From: Chrysochromulina tobinii
Lineage: Eukaryota > Haptophyta > Prymnesiales > Chrysochromulinaceae
Direction: 5' to 3'
Length of the DNA stretch: 13,115 nucleotides
Assembly (NCBI GenBank): GCA_001275005.1
Contig: JWZX01000430.1
Span: forward strand, 1 to 13,115
A program made the position numbers and the translations under genes. The notes below the pieces were generated by a model, which made no database searches, was not told the origin of the DNA, and saw only the letters and a program-made list of their open reading frames with translations. Shown in pieces: positions 1 to 7,535 of this stretch (the first letter of the stretch is position 1; every line of letters begins with the position of its first letter).

Positions 1-1173
1 GCCGGGGCCGGGCGTTGCCTCATGCATCACCGCCGGAGCCTCGAAGGGCAGCTCATGCTGCTCGTAGCGGCTACCGAAGCCAACGCCGTGGGCGGCGTTC
101 GCACGCCCCTCCCTTTGGGCCACGCTCGTGCGCGCGAGCTGCTGCTCGCCATTGTACGCGATCGTCTCCCACCGCTCTGCGTCGTACGAGCCCGGCCCGA
201 CACCCGCGCCCGTGGACGCGTACCGGGGGCCATCGGTGCTGAGACCGCCCGGCACGGCCGCGTCGCGGCCCACGAGCGACATGGCGTTGTGCGCCGACGG
301 CTCGATCGACTCGAAGTTCGGGTCGTACTGCCCCGGACCGGGCACGTTCTCGTTGTGCGGCGCCGGGACCCGCGCCACCTTCGACGCGAAGGCGGCGCTC
401 TTCATCGCCTCGCAGCCGTTGAGCGTCGTCATGTCCTGCTCACGGCCCGTCTCGGTCACCTGCGGCTTGTACGCGGCCGGCCCGGGCGTCTTCTCGCCCT
501 CGTTCCAGTTGCCGCGCCGGAAAGAGAGGATGCGCTCCGCCGTCGCGTTGAAACCCACTTTGCCGTCCTGGATCGCCTGTGAGAACGTCTTCTTCGCCGT
601 CATCACGAGCGAGAGGTAAACGGTCGGCTCATATGCGCCAGGGTCGCCGTCGTGGCCGTAGAGCTTTACGGGGTCGAAGCGGCGCTGCGTGCGCGAGCGA
701 AACACAGTGGAGCCGGTGAGGTCGCGGCTCGTCGAGCCCACCTCTCGCTTGTGCTTCGGGTCGTACGTCCCGGGCCCTGGGACGAAGTGCTTCTTCGAGA
801 GCTTCTTCTTAAGGCGCTTCTTGTCCTCGCGCTGGCGCTCGGACGGCTTGAGCCGGCGCGCGGTGCTCACGGCAAGGCTAGACGGCGCGGATCCGATCAC
901 GCGCGCGCGCTCGCGCTTGCTCAGTGCCGAGCCCGGCGAGCCGGCCGAGAGGGATGAGGACCGTGTAGTCCACGATTCAGTCCTCGCTGTCACGGTGTTT
1001 GACGGCGGCGACATTGGTTTCTTTGCCCCGGTAGGCGAGGCGTTCGACGGCGAGCGCTTTCCTGGCGAGCTCCTGGTAGGCGAGCGATGTCGGTTCCCGG
1101 CGGGCGAGTCTGGTCGGGTCGGCATCTCCGGTTCCGGCGCCTCTCCCGTGGCCAAATCCTTCATGTCCGACAT
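1..1173 (-). CDS. SHIPPO / sperm-tail PG-rich repeat protein, partial (C-terminus beyond left edge)
   Basis: The minus frame is open from an ATG at 1173 to the window edge, giving 391 codons without a stop. Residues 1-111 are Ser/Pro/Arg-rich and look disordered. Residues 107-130 are strongly basic. After that come PG-rich repeats at roughly 45-60 residue intervals: PGPGTYDP (132-139), GDPGAYEP (176-183), TPGPAAYKP (229-237), VPGPGQYDP (277-285), VGPGSYDA (325-332) and TPGPG at the very edge (387-391). This is the STPGPGxY pattern of SHIPPO proteins (ODF3/CIMAP/STPG types), which are known as microtubule-associated components of cilia and flagella. A second in-frame ATG lies at 1164. Being next to a tandem cNBD gene fits a flagellated cell but does not prove a shared role. 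The family is clear; the exact orthologue is not, and the total repeat number cannot be known here. Confidence 0.85.
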   Translation of the reverse strand, partial: MSDMKDLATGEAPEPEMPTRPDSPAGNRHRSPTRSSPGKRSPSNASPTGAKKPMSPPSNTVTARTESWTTRSSSLSAGSPGSALSKRERARVIGSAPSSLAVSTARRLKPSERQREDKKRLKKKLSKKHFVPGPGTYDPKHKREVGSTSRDLTGSTVFRSRTQRRFDPVKLYGHDGDPGAYEPTVYLSLVMTAKKTFSQAIQDGKVGFNATAERILSFRRGNWNEGEKTPGPAAYKPQVTETGREQDMTTLNGCEAMKSAAFASKVARVPAPHNENVPGPGQYDPNFESIEPSAHNAMSLVGRDAAVPGGLSTDGPRYASTGAGVGPGSYDAERWETIAYNGEQQLARTSVAQREGRANAAHGVGFGSRYEQHELPFEAPAVMHEATPGPG

Positions 1174-1247
1174 GTGGAGACTCTTTTTCGTTTTTTTCGG
1201 GCCGCAAAGCAGCGAAACTTGTTTTGGTTTCCCCGGGAAAGTCGACT

Positions 1248-1260
1248 GTCAGTCAGTCAG
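1248..1260. repeat. TCAG short tandem repeat
   Basis: GTCAGTCAGTCAG is three tandem TCAG units. A similar CAGTCAGTCAGTC tract occurs at 1612-1624 in the same intergenic region. It is a simple microsatellite-like tract with no known function. Confidence 0.6.
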
Positions 1261-1611
1261 ACTCGTCCCGGTCCCCCCGCGGCCCTCGGTCAACACAAGT
1301 ACTCGTTCGCTCGCGGGCTTACTCAATTTTTCCAAAGGCTAAGTCCAAAGTCGTAGTCGAGGTGTCAGGTCGCTCCGTCCGCGCGCCGGTCTGGCGTCAC
1401 TCTGGGCGTTTAAGTGGGCGTCTGGCCGCCTTATTGCAATTGCTGGCCGCCGAGCCAATTGCGCCGAGGCCCGAGCCGTGCACATCATGATCATCCGTAT
1501 CAAGCAAGCAAGTACTGCTCGCACGGTTGCGCTTGTTTAGATACTTGTTTCGACTCGAGGATGTTTGCTTGCTATCCGTAGAAAGACACCGAGGGAGCCC
1601 GGCAGGGTCTA

Positions 1612-1624
1612 CAGTCAGTCAGTC
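1612..1624. repeat. CAGT short tandem repeat, second copy in the same spacer
   Basis: CAGTCAGTCAGTC lies about 360 bp from the similar tract at 1248-1260, in the same orientation and just beyond the 3' end of the cNBD gene. It is a simple repeat, noted because the two copies lie at either end of one spacer. Confidence 0.55.
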
Positions 1625-1667
1625 CGAGGGTCGGAGTCGCACATTTGTCGAAGCTGCCCCCAACACG

Positions 1668-3851
1668 CTACAGGCCAACGTCAAGGACGGCGCTGTCCCA
1701 CCTCGCAAAGCCTGGCCTGGCGATGTGTGAGCCATGCCGGAGCGGTCCGACGGTGGGCGCACTAACGCTCGTGCTCAGCATCCGCGAGGGCGGCAGGCCG
1801 ACGCCATAGTCGGCCTTAGACGGGGCGCTGCCGCCATAGTGGGTCGTGTCCCGCTGGGCGAGCCACATACCCACGCTGTGCTGGCGCGACCACGGTCGCG
1901 ATGATCCGCCCGCACGCGAGCTGCCGCGGCTCGCACCACGCTCCCCTTTCGCCGCGGCAGCGCGCGCTCTGCCGGCGGCGGAGGGCGGCGGCGGCAGAGC
2001 CGCCTCCCTCAGTCGTTCTCGCTCGACGGAGAGACGAGATGATCGGAGGTGCTCGAGGTTCTGCTGAAGCAGGTTGCGCTCGGTCGCCTCCTCCAGCTTA
2101 GCAAAGCGTGCGGGCGTGAACGTGAACGCAGGCGTCTCCACTCGTGAGAGGACGCTACCAGCGCTCGCGGAGAGGTCTCCTAATTTAGGCAGGTCAGGCA
2201 GGTCTCCCGAGGATCTCCCGTGATCTCCCGAGTTTCTCCTGTGATCTCCGGCGCCTTCAAGGTCGGCGCCGCGGCTCTTTGCGTAGCTGATGATGGCGGG
2301 GTTTGGCGTGGTCGCCCTCAAGTGACTCGCAGCCGCGGCCGGCGCCGCAAAGGGCGGCAGGGGCGTGGGCGGCGGCAGAAGCGCAGCACTGCCGTCGGCG
2401 GGAGTGGACTCGTAACTGCTCCCACCGCCGCCGCCGCGGCTGCGCCCGCGCGCTCTATCGCGCTGGCGCTGCTCCTCCGCCTCCGCCCGCTTCACATGCT
2501 CGCGCAGCTTCGCATTCCCACGCCAGGCCTCGCCGCCCGGCTTGGTGGCCAGGTAGGTAGAGAGCCGACTCTCAAAGCCCTCGAGGTCTGCTTTCGAAGT
2601 GGCGTCGGCCAAGCGCCGTTGGGTGCGAGCGTGCTTGTCGCGCAAATCGAGCCGCGATACTGGCGTGCCGTCGGGCGCGATCACGTGCGTCGCACGCACC
2701 ACCGGTCCCGCCCGCGCCGCCGCAACCGGCGGCGGCTCGGGCAGCTCCGGCCGCGGCCCAAAGGGCAAGTTGCCCTTGGCGGCGGCATGCTCGTGTCGGT
2801 TCGCGTGGAGGAGCATCCTCTTGTACTCTCTCCAGTGATCCGTGAGCTGCATCTGGCTGAGCAACGCCGCCTCGTCCGGGTAGCTGCGTGCCTGCACCCG
2901 CAACACCTCGATGAAGCGACTAAACTCCGGACCGACTCCGACGAAAAGGTCCGTCTTCGCGAGCGCGAAGAGGGTGACATCTGAGGCGGAGACGACGGAG
3001 GCGGTATGAGGCACGTCGAAGAGAACGCCAACCTCGCCGAAGATGGCGCCTGGACCGAGTGTCGCCACGTGCAGCATCGGCCCCGCCGCCGTGCGCAGCA
3101 GCACCCGGCACTCGCCCGCGCCGAGGCAGTAGATCCGGCTCGCCTCCGCCCCCTGCGCCACGATCACCGCGTCCGCGTGGCGTCGCTCGAGGGCGAGTCG
3201 CTCGGCAATGGGGCGCAGGCTGCGCTCATCGAACGAGGCGAGGCACAGCGCGCTGCGCAGCGCCGCCACCTTGCGCTCCAGCAGCTCCATCTGCCAGGAC
3301 GCGTGCGCCGCCATGAAGTCGGCGGACCCCACGCGGAGCACTGTGGCCGAGTCGCCCGCTACGAGCGAGGGCGCCATCTTGGTGTGCTCGAGCAGGCTGC
3401 CCTCGGCGAAGCACTCGCCGGGCTGTAGCCGCCGCAGCGGCGCGCGGCTCGTGCGCACGCTCGTGTCGCGCACGAGCACCGTCAGCGTGCCGGCCACAAG
3501 AAGCAGGAAGCTGTCGTCAGACGCGTTCATCTCGGTGGCGATCATCGCGCCTTTGGCGTACTCCTCCCAGCGCATCGCGTTGGCTACCGTCGCCTGCTGG
3601 TCTTCGTCGAGCTGCAGCATCAGGTCGGCGCCGCGCAGCAAGCGGAGCAGCTGCTTCACCTCGTTGAACGAGCGCGTGGCCGGCGGCAGTGCCATGAGCT
3701 TGGCGAGCGCGTCGCGCTCGCCGGCGCGCAGCTGGAAGCCATGCGGCCGGACCGGCTGCTCGGGCGGCTGTCGCTCGAACGGTGCCGTCACACCCTGCAT
3801 CTTGCGCTTCACCTGATTCCACTCGAGCGGCTGCTCGTGGTGACTCGCCAT
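1668..3851 (-). CDS. Tandem cyclic-nucleotide-binding-domain protein (degenerate cNBDs)
   Basis: The frame is 727 residues from a true ATG at 3851. Domain one (about 70-190) and domain two (about 203-320) have the beta-roll pattern of cNMP-binding domains, as in PKA regulatory subunits. Domain two carries LGPGAIFGEVGVLF (265-278) followed by DVPHTASV (279-286), a phosphate-binding cassette where the usual Arg in P-R-x-A is His282. Domain one has CFAEGSLL (147-154) and no Arg at the matching place. By family knowledge that Arg contacts the cyclic phosphate, so canonical cAMP/cGMP binding is doubtful. Residues 410-470 are charged and helical. About 471-727 is low-complexity, with a Gly run, Pro-rich stretches and a GDH-R-S repeat made from repeated GATCTCCCG-like DNA (about 2200-2240). 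RRNS (538-541) fits a basophilic kinase consensus. There is no membrane segment, so the protein is likely soluble. The exact subfamily is not recognised. Confidence 0.8.
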   Translation of the reverse strand: MASHHEQPLEWNQVKRKMQGVTAPFERQPPEQPVRPHGFQLRAGERDALAKLMALPPATRSFNEVKQLLRLLRGADLMLQLDEDQQATVANAMRWEEYAKGAMIATEMNASDDSFLLLVAGTLTVLVRDTSVRTSRAPLRRLQPGECFAEGSLLEHTKMAPSLVAGDSATVLRVGSADFMAAHASWQMELLERKVAALRSALCLASFDERSLRPIAERLALERRHADAVIVAQGAEASRIYCLGAGECRVLLRTAAGPMLHVATLGPGAIFGEVGVLFDVPHTASVVSASDVTLFALAKTDLFVGVGPEFSRFIEVLRVQARSYPDEAALLSQMQLTDHWREYKRMLLHANRHEHAAAKGNLPFGPRPELPEPPPVAAARAGPVVRATHVIAPDGTPVSRLDLRDKHARTQRRLADATSKADLEGFESRLSTYLATKPGGEAWRGNAKLREHVKRAEAEEQRQRDRARGRSRGGGGGSSYESTPADGSAALLPPPTPLPPFAAPAAAASHLRATTPNPAIISYAKSRGADLEGAGDHRRNSGDHGRSSGDLPDLPKLGDLSASAGSVLSRVETPAFTFTPARFAKLEEATERNLLQQNLEHLRSSRLSVERERLREAALPPPPSAAGRARAAAAKGERGASRGSSRAGGSSRPWSRQHSVGMWLAQRDTTHYGGSAPSKADYGVGLPPSRMLSTSVSAPTVGPLRHGSHIARPGFARWDSAVLDVGL

Positions 3852-3870
3852 GTATCCGGATACAATTGTA
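3851..3870. repeat. Two overlapping perfect palindromes at the cNBD start codon
   Basis: TGTATCCGGATACA (3851-3864) is a 14 bp perfect palindrome. It shares TACA with a second perfect palindrome, TACAATTGTA (3861-3870). The first base is part of the start codon of the minus-strand cNBD gene, so the element occupies its immediate 5' leader. It could be a binding site for a dimeric factor, an mRNA hairpin near the initiation codon, or chance. Confidence 0.5.
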
Positions 3871-3952
3871 GTCGAAACTGCTCAAGAAGAGCCACACGAA
3901 TTCCGCAACGTATATTCACACCTGCTGTATGTGAACATTCCTTCCTGTGTGA

Positions 3953-3958
3953 TTTATA
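3953..3958 (-). promoter_or_regulatory. Candidate TATA box for the cNBD gene
   Basis: On the minus strand this reads TATAAA, within GTTATAAATC, about 100 bases upstream of the ATG at 3851 and 44 bases beyond the stop codon of the next gene (4002-4004). The spacing would suit a core promoter with a short leader. It is AT-rich compared with its surroundings. It could instead be a 3'-end signal of the upstream gene. Confidence 0.35.
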
Positions 3959-4001
3959 ACGTTTGATTGCGAGCAGTTTGGTCCCTGAGAAGAGCGTGTG
4001 C

Positions 4002-5231
4002 TCAGGGAAGCAAGCTGCCAGGTTCCTTCCGGACGAACGCGCACAGCCCTGCAACGTAGCGTGGTGCCGCGCATGGCAACAAGCGGCAGCAGTCAAACCC
4101 ACCAGGTTGGTCACCAAACGCCCTGGTAAGATTGGGCTCGTCCGCTGCGTGCGACCTGCAGCACGGAACCATCGGTCTGACAGTGCCTGGCTTCCGTCCT
4201 GGGACATTGGCGTCGGCCAGCAGCCCACGCTGGGCTCGCGCGTGCAGGTCCTGGTACGCTGGCACGAGCTCCTCGTCGATCTCAGCCGGTGTCGCCACTT
4301 CAAACGCACCATTCGAGAGGGTCTCGAGGAACCATCTCGAACTCTTGGTCGTGTCTTGGCACCGGTTGAAGCCGTCAATGCGCATGTACGGGCACGCGTT
4401 CACCAGCGGCAGTTTCGCCCCCATGATCAAGATCGAAAAGACACTCTGCTCCTGCACCGACGAAGCGCAGAACTCGTCCGGCTTCGTCACCGCCGCTTCC
4501 ATCCACGTCTGCATCAGCCGCCGATTGAATGGAGTATTCTCGAGCAGAATGTTCGCATTCATTATGTGCGGCCGGCGGCTCATTGCGGCGATGGCCTCGG
4601 CACCACTGCCGACGTGTTCCGGAAACGCCGCCAATGTAGCCCGATTGACTGCATTCCGATAAGTGTTAGGCAGGAACAGCTGCTGATCGCAGTTGACGCC
4701 GGCGCAGTGCATCACTCCGTATGCGCTTCTCAGCGTGCGGCGAGGTTCACGTGTGCGGTTCTTGAACCAGCCCAGGTGTGCGTACGCGGCGCTCACGTCA
4801 CCGAAATCGGTGTAAAGCCGTGCTGGCCGTCTAGGCGTACTCATTCCGGTCAGACCTCGGATCGCCTCTCGCACACTCACATCTCGGTAGCGGGCATCAT
4901 GGTACTTGGATGCATCGGCCCACAGCACGTAGTCGCCCTCCCGACTTTGCTGCAGCGCGCGATGGAGTGCAAAGGATTTGAATGCACCGCAATACGGCCG
5001 ATCCCACGGGTGCTTCTTCTTGCGCTTAGGCTGCATGCGCTGCATACGCTCGAGAGCTTGTCGATGTCGAGGCGTCACCGCTGGATCCGAGAGGAAGTCT
5101 TCAGCTTTCCAAAGTAGCGTCTTGTTGAAGCCAGCTGCGCTCGCTGTCGCTCCCATGCGCCGGAGGCTCGTCTCGTACGGCTCGCCAATCGCCACGGAGA
5201 CGAGCGTGACCACAATGTCCTGAAAGGGCAT
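4002..5231 (-). CDS. Putative GT-A-like glycosyltransferase / nucleotide-sugar transferase-type protein
   Basis: The 409-residue frame starts at the first in-frame ATG (5231). The open frame extends upstream only to a GTG at 5294, which is unlikely to initiate in a eukaryote. The N-terminus VVTLVSVAIGEPYE (7-20) looks like a first beta-strand. YCGAFKSFAL (80-89) is followed by GDYVLWADASKY (99-110), which sits where a GT-A DxD metal motif would be but reads D-x-S. NANILLENTPFNRRLMQTW (225-243) and EQSVFSIL (261-268) resemble the late acceptor/'DQ' region of GT-A enzymes. The C-terminal 65 residues are Cys-rich (CC at 357-358 and 381-382; C387, C397) and fit no domain I know. There is no signal peptide or clear membrane span, which is odd for a Golgi glycosyltransferase. 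The family call comes from pattern only; it could be an uncharacterised algal family. Substrate unknown. Confidence 0.45.
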   Translation of the reverse strand: MPFQDIVVTLVSVAIGEPYETSLRRMGATASAAGFNKTLLWKAEDFLSDPAVTPRHRQALERMQRMQPKRKKKHPWDRPYCGAFKSFALHRALQQSREGDYVLWADASKYHDARYRDVSVREAIRGLTGMSTPRRPARLYTDFGDVSAAYAHLGWFKNRTREPRRTLRSAYGVMHCAGVNCDQQLFLPNTYRNAVNRATLAAFPEHVGSGAEAIAAMSRRPHIMNANILLENTPFNRRLMQTWMEAAVTKPDEFCASSVQEQSVFSILIMGAKLPLVNACPYMRIDGFNRCQDTTKSSRWFLETLSNGAFEVATPAEIDEELVPAYQDLHARAQRGLLADANVPGRKPGTVRPMVPCCRSHAADEPNLTRAFGDQPGGFDCCRLLPCAAPRYVAGLCAFVRKEPGSLLP

Positions 5232-5906
5232 GACCGCGAGTCGGCGCCGCGTGAACGTCGCGGGCCGCGGGAAGGCGAAAACAAAAGAAAGCACCCCAAA
5301 AAGTTGAAAGAGGGAACACGGCTATTGTACCTCGTGTGCCGCGCGAACGGGACATACGGTACCACGTCCTGTACTGGGCTTTCTTGTTTAACACAATAAC
5401 AGTGAGACGAAACACCAAGGGCGAAACACACAGGGTGAACCAACAACTGGATCCGGGGAAAGACCGGATTCCTCTTTCCTGTCTGGTCGTGACATAGGAG
5501 CTTTATTGTTGCAGCCAATACAGCTAGAGCGGAGAGGACGTCCTGCACTGTATCGGGAATTCACAGTTGAAGTGTACGAAATCTGCAGTGATGAGTGAGC
5601 TGTATGGATGCTCGCCGTGCCACTGAGCACGCTACCGAGCTGATCAGCTGCGTATTAATGCGGGGTTGCGGGCCGGACGATTTCGATTACAGTATTACAC
5701 CAAAATAACACCCGCTCCCTCTTAGCTCTTTCTATTGTGCCATGCAGCCTGTTCTGTGTTGAAGTCAACTGTGGCTCTCGCTACATGGACCCGGCTGCGC
5801 ACCCAGCTCGTGGAGCGACCGCGCGTAGCCCGCAACGGCCCCTCTGCTGCACACTGGACCAACAAGGGCAACAACTGGGCAACTGCTGGGCGGAATGCTT
5901 GACCCC
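5232..5906. other. Intergenic region without a recognisable gene
   Basis: These 675 bases have lower GC than the flanking genes, and their short open frames lack coding bias. The right end is the 3' flank of the EXPERA gene; the left end should be the promoter of the glycosyltransferase-like gene. A CCAAT sequence is present near 5514-5518 on the plus strand, about 285 bases from the start codon at 5231. I see no tRNA, rRNA, transposon ends or long repeats. Confidence 0.5.
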
Positions 5907-6389
5907 TCATGTTGCCTTAGGCTTAGGCTTGATGCCGGTCGACTTTGCGCGCCAGAGCTGCATCAGCACGAGACCGATGCTGATGATGTAGGGAAGCTCG
6001 GCGGCAAAGTAAGGCACCAAGTTGGGTGGCGGTGTTGCGCTTGTGAACTCCATGAGGTGGTAGAAGCCGATCGCGTATGCCTTTGCGCCGATAAAGAGCA
6101 CGATAGGCGTGGAGAGCGCCGCCCAGCGGTCGAATACCGCTGCGATTGCGATGATGATGTAGAAGGGCAGGAAGCCGTACGCCGAGATGCACGTCGCCAT
6201 CTGCATGTAGAATGGCCGTGCGAGGAAGAGCGGGTTGTGCTGGTTCACGAAATCCCACGTCTCCGGCATGAGGAAGCGTTTGTCGGTAGCGGTGAGTGGC
6301 GCGTGGCAATAGCAACGCTCAACGGTGACGTTCATCAGGACGAAGTAACACATGAAGAGGACAAGCACGCCGTCGAGCGCCCGCGCCAT
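5907..6389 (-). CDS. EXPERA-domain (TMEM97/EBP-like, DUF2781) ER membrane protein
   Basis: The protein is 160 residues from the ATG at 6389. A longer open frame reaches 6689, but its extra 100 residues are basic, low-complexity and unlike a coding sequence, so I excluded them. Four hydrophobic segments are visible: about 5-20, 60-86, 94-112 and 127-146. NPLFLARPFYM (52-62), FLPFYIIIA (73-81) and NLVPYFAAELPYII (123-136) match the EXPERA pattern of sigma-2 receptor/TMEM97, TM6SF and emopamil-binding proteins, which act in sterol and lipid handling in the ER. The family length is about 170-180, so the gene looks complete. The last five residues, KPKAT, form a KxKxx dilysine signal that retrieves membrane proteins from the Golgi to the ER through COPI. 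The Glu usually seen just before the LPF motif in TMEM97 is not evident. Enzymatic isomerase activity should not be assumed. Confidence 0.7.
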   Translation of the reverse strand: MARALDGVLVLFMCYFVLMNVTVERCYCHAPLTATDKRFLMPETWDFVNQHNPLFLARPFYMQMATCISAYGFLPFYIIIAIAAVFDRWAALSTPIVLFIGAKAYAIGFYHLMEFTSATPPPNLVPYFAAELPYIISIGLVLMQLWRAKSTGIKPKPKAT

Positions 6390-6601
6390 ACTGCTCCTGT
6401 GAACTTCTACCGGTAAATTGAAAGGGCTGTGAAACACGCGCGCGGACCCCCTTTTATCGCGGACGGAGCTTCGGAGGTGTGCGTGTGGCCGACCTTGCCG
6501 TATGCTCGTGACGGCGCGAGTCGGCAGTTGGAGGCGGGCGCGGCGCGCGGCCGCGGGCCGGTTCGCGATCAAATCTACAATCAACCTCAGAACTGAAGGC
6601 A

Positions 6602-6649
6602 CGTTGAAAAAGATATCCGTTGAAATCTTTTTGCATTGACCCGTTGAAA
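6602..6649. repeat. Three CGTTGAAA direct repeats with an 8 bp AT-rich hairpin
   Basis: CGTTGAAA occurs at 6602-6609, 6618-6625 and 6642-6649, spaced 16 and 24 bases apart. A perfect 8 bp inverted repeat, AAAAAGAT (6607-6614) and ATCTTTTT (6625-6632), overlaps the first two copies with a 10-base loop. The element lies in the 357 bp spacer between the TVP15-like and EXPERA genes (6390-6746), about 215-260 bases upstream of the EXPERA start codon. It could be a cis-regulatory cluster or part of the 3' region of the TVP15-like gene. No other feature is seen in this spacer. Confidence 0.45.
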
Positions 6650-6746
6650 TCATTCTGTGCACACCTAGGCCTAGTACCCAGGTCCGCACGTTTCTCCAAG
6701 CCGCGGAGGGCCCCGCAAGGAGGAAGGACAGCTCGAGCGGTGCTCT

Positions 6747-7268
6747 CTAGTAGGTGGAGTCCCTCGCGAGTGCCGCGGCGCTCGATGGCGCTAGACCTGC
6801 ATAGGGGCCGTCGCTCGGCGCGTAGACCTGCATCGGCTGCATGTCGTCGTCGACCAGGATGGCCGTGCGATGGCGCGGGTTTTGTACGAACGAGGGGTGC
6901 GCCCACAGCACATACATCTGCAGGACGGCGTTCGCATTGGTGAGCACCGCCGTGTAGAAGCCGAGTGGTGCGCACGCCCATGAGAGATTTGCGATCAGCA
7001 ACAGGAACGCGGCGCGCCCGAGGTAGGTGTACATGAAGCCAAGGTCACGCTGCAAGTGGGCCGACTTCTTGTAGAACTCATACCAGACCAGCAGCCCGCC
7101 AAATCCGCCGACGTAGATGGACAGCAAAAATGGCGACCCACCGCCGGTCAACATGTTGGAGAGGGAGAGAACGCCCGTGAGCACCATGAGCAGCCCGGTG
7201 ACACGGTTCGCAAAGCTGCTGAGCGAGGTTATTAGCGAGAGCGGCTGTTGAATGATGATTGCCGACAT
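6747..7268 (-). CDS. TVP15-like / COPI-associated membrane protein
   Basis: The protein is 173 residues from the first in-frame ATG at 7268; the open frame upstream begins only at a TTG (7301). It has four hydrophobic segments: about 22-38, 46-63, 82-99 and 103-122. Conserved family features are NRVTGLLMVLTGVLSL (21-36) in the first span, IYVGGFGGLLVWYEF (51-65) ending in a charged turn, and GFMYTYLGRAAFLLLIAN (77-94) with the characteristic LGR. This pattern matches the COPI-associated protein family (PF08507), to which yeast Tvp15 of late-Golgi vesicles belongs. The hydrophilic tail from about 126 is probably cytosolic. It lies upstream of the EXPERA gene on the same strand, 357 bp apart, and downstream of the SLC35F-like gene (267 bp apart, nothing else seen in that gap). 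A general role in Golgi membrane traffic is inferred from the family. Confidence 0.7.
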   Translation of the reverse strand: MSAIIIQQPLSLITSLSSFANRVTGLLMVLTGVLSLSNMLTGGGSPFLLSIYVGGFGGLLVWYEFYKKSAHLQRDLGFMYTYLGRAAFLLLIANLSWACAPLGFYTAVLTNANAVLQMYVLWAHPSFVQNPRHRTAILVDDDMQPMQVYAPSDGPYAGLAPSSAAALARDSTY

Positions 7269-7535
7269 GAAGGGCAAGGACGAGCCGTACTGATGTGGCA
7301 AGGGACGGGATCCGTCGAGGCTATGTGACCACTCGGGGACAGTGTTGCGTGTTCACGTGCGCCTCAGGCTCTCTCAAAAGACCCTGGTAGAGCAGCCGAT
7401 GCCAGAGTCGAGAGTGCGGAAGGCGCACGACGAAACGCACGCGGCTGTGCCACGCAGTGGCTGTGAAAAACACGGTGCACCACGCCCTTGTGATTTTGAA
7501 CTGACCATGAGAAGTGAAGGAGAGAGGAACCATTA

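Larger units (their letters stand above)
1174..1667. other. Intergenic region: 5' flank of the SHIPPO gene and 3' flank of the cNBD gene
   Basis: These 494 bases carry no convincing coding frame: the short open frames lack the codon bias of the neighbouring genes. The region should hold the promoter of the minus-strand SHIPPO gene (start codon at 1173) and the 3' flank of the minus-strand cNBD gene (stop at 1668-1670). A poly-T tract lies near 1183-1198, immediately upstream of the SHIPPO start. Two short TCAG-type tandem repeats lie near either end (1248-1260 and 1612-1624). I see no clear TATA element or RNA gene. Confidence 0.6.

Noticed and set aside
128-619. Plus-strand open frame with PGPG motifs opposite the SHIPPO gene
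   Set aside because: Pro/Gly codons read as Pro/Gly on the opposite strand too, so the motif is mirrored. Only the minus strand gives PGPGxYDP with regular spacing.
3963-5117. 384-codon open frame on the plus strand opposite the glycosyltransferase-like gene
   Set aside because: The translation shows no domain or regular secondary-structure pattern. The minus-strand frame has strand-like hydrophobic stretches and GT-A-like motifs.
5232-5906. Search for a tRNA, small RNA or hidden exon
   Set aside because: No cloverleaf-like pairing, no B-box-like sequence and no frame with gene-like codon use was seen by eye; a covariance-model scan would be decisive.
6390-6689. 100-residue N-terminal extension of the EXPERA protein
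   Set aside because: It is basic and low in complexity, overlaps the hairpin/repeat block, and exceeds the usual family length. The ATG at 6389 directly precedes the first hydrophobic segment.
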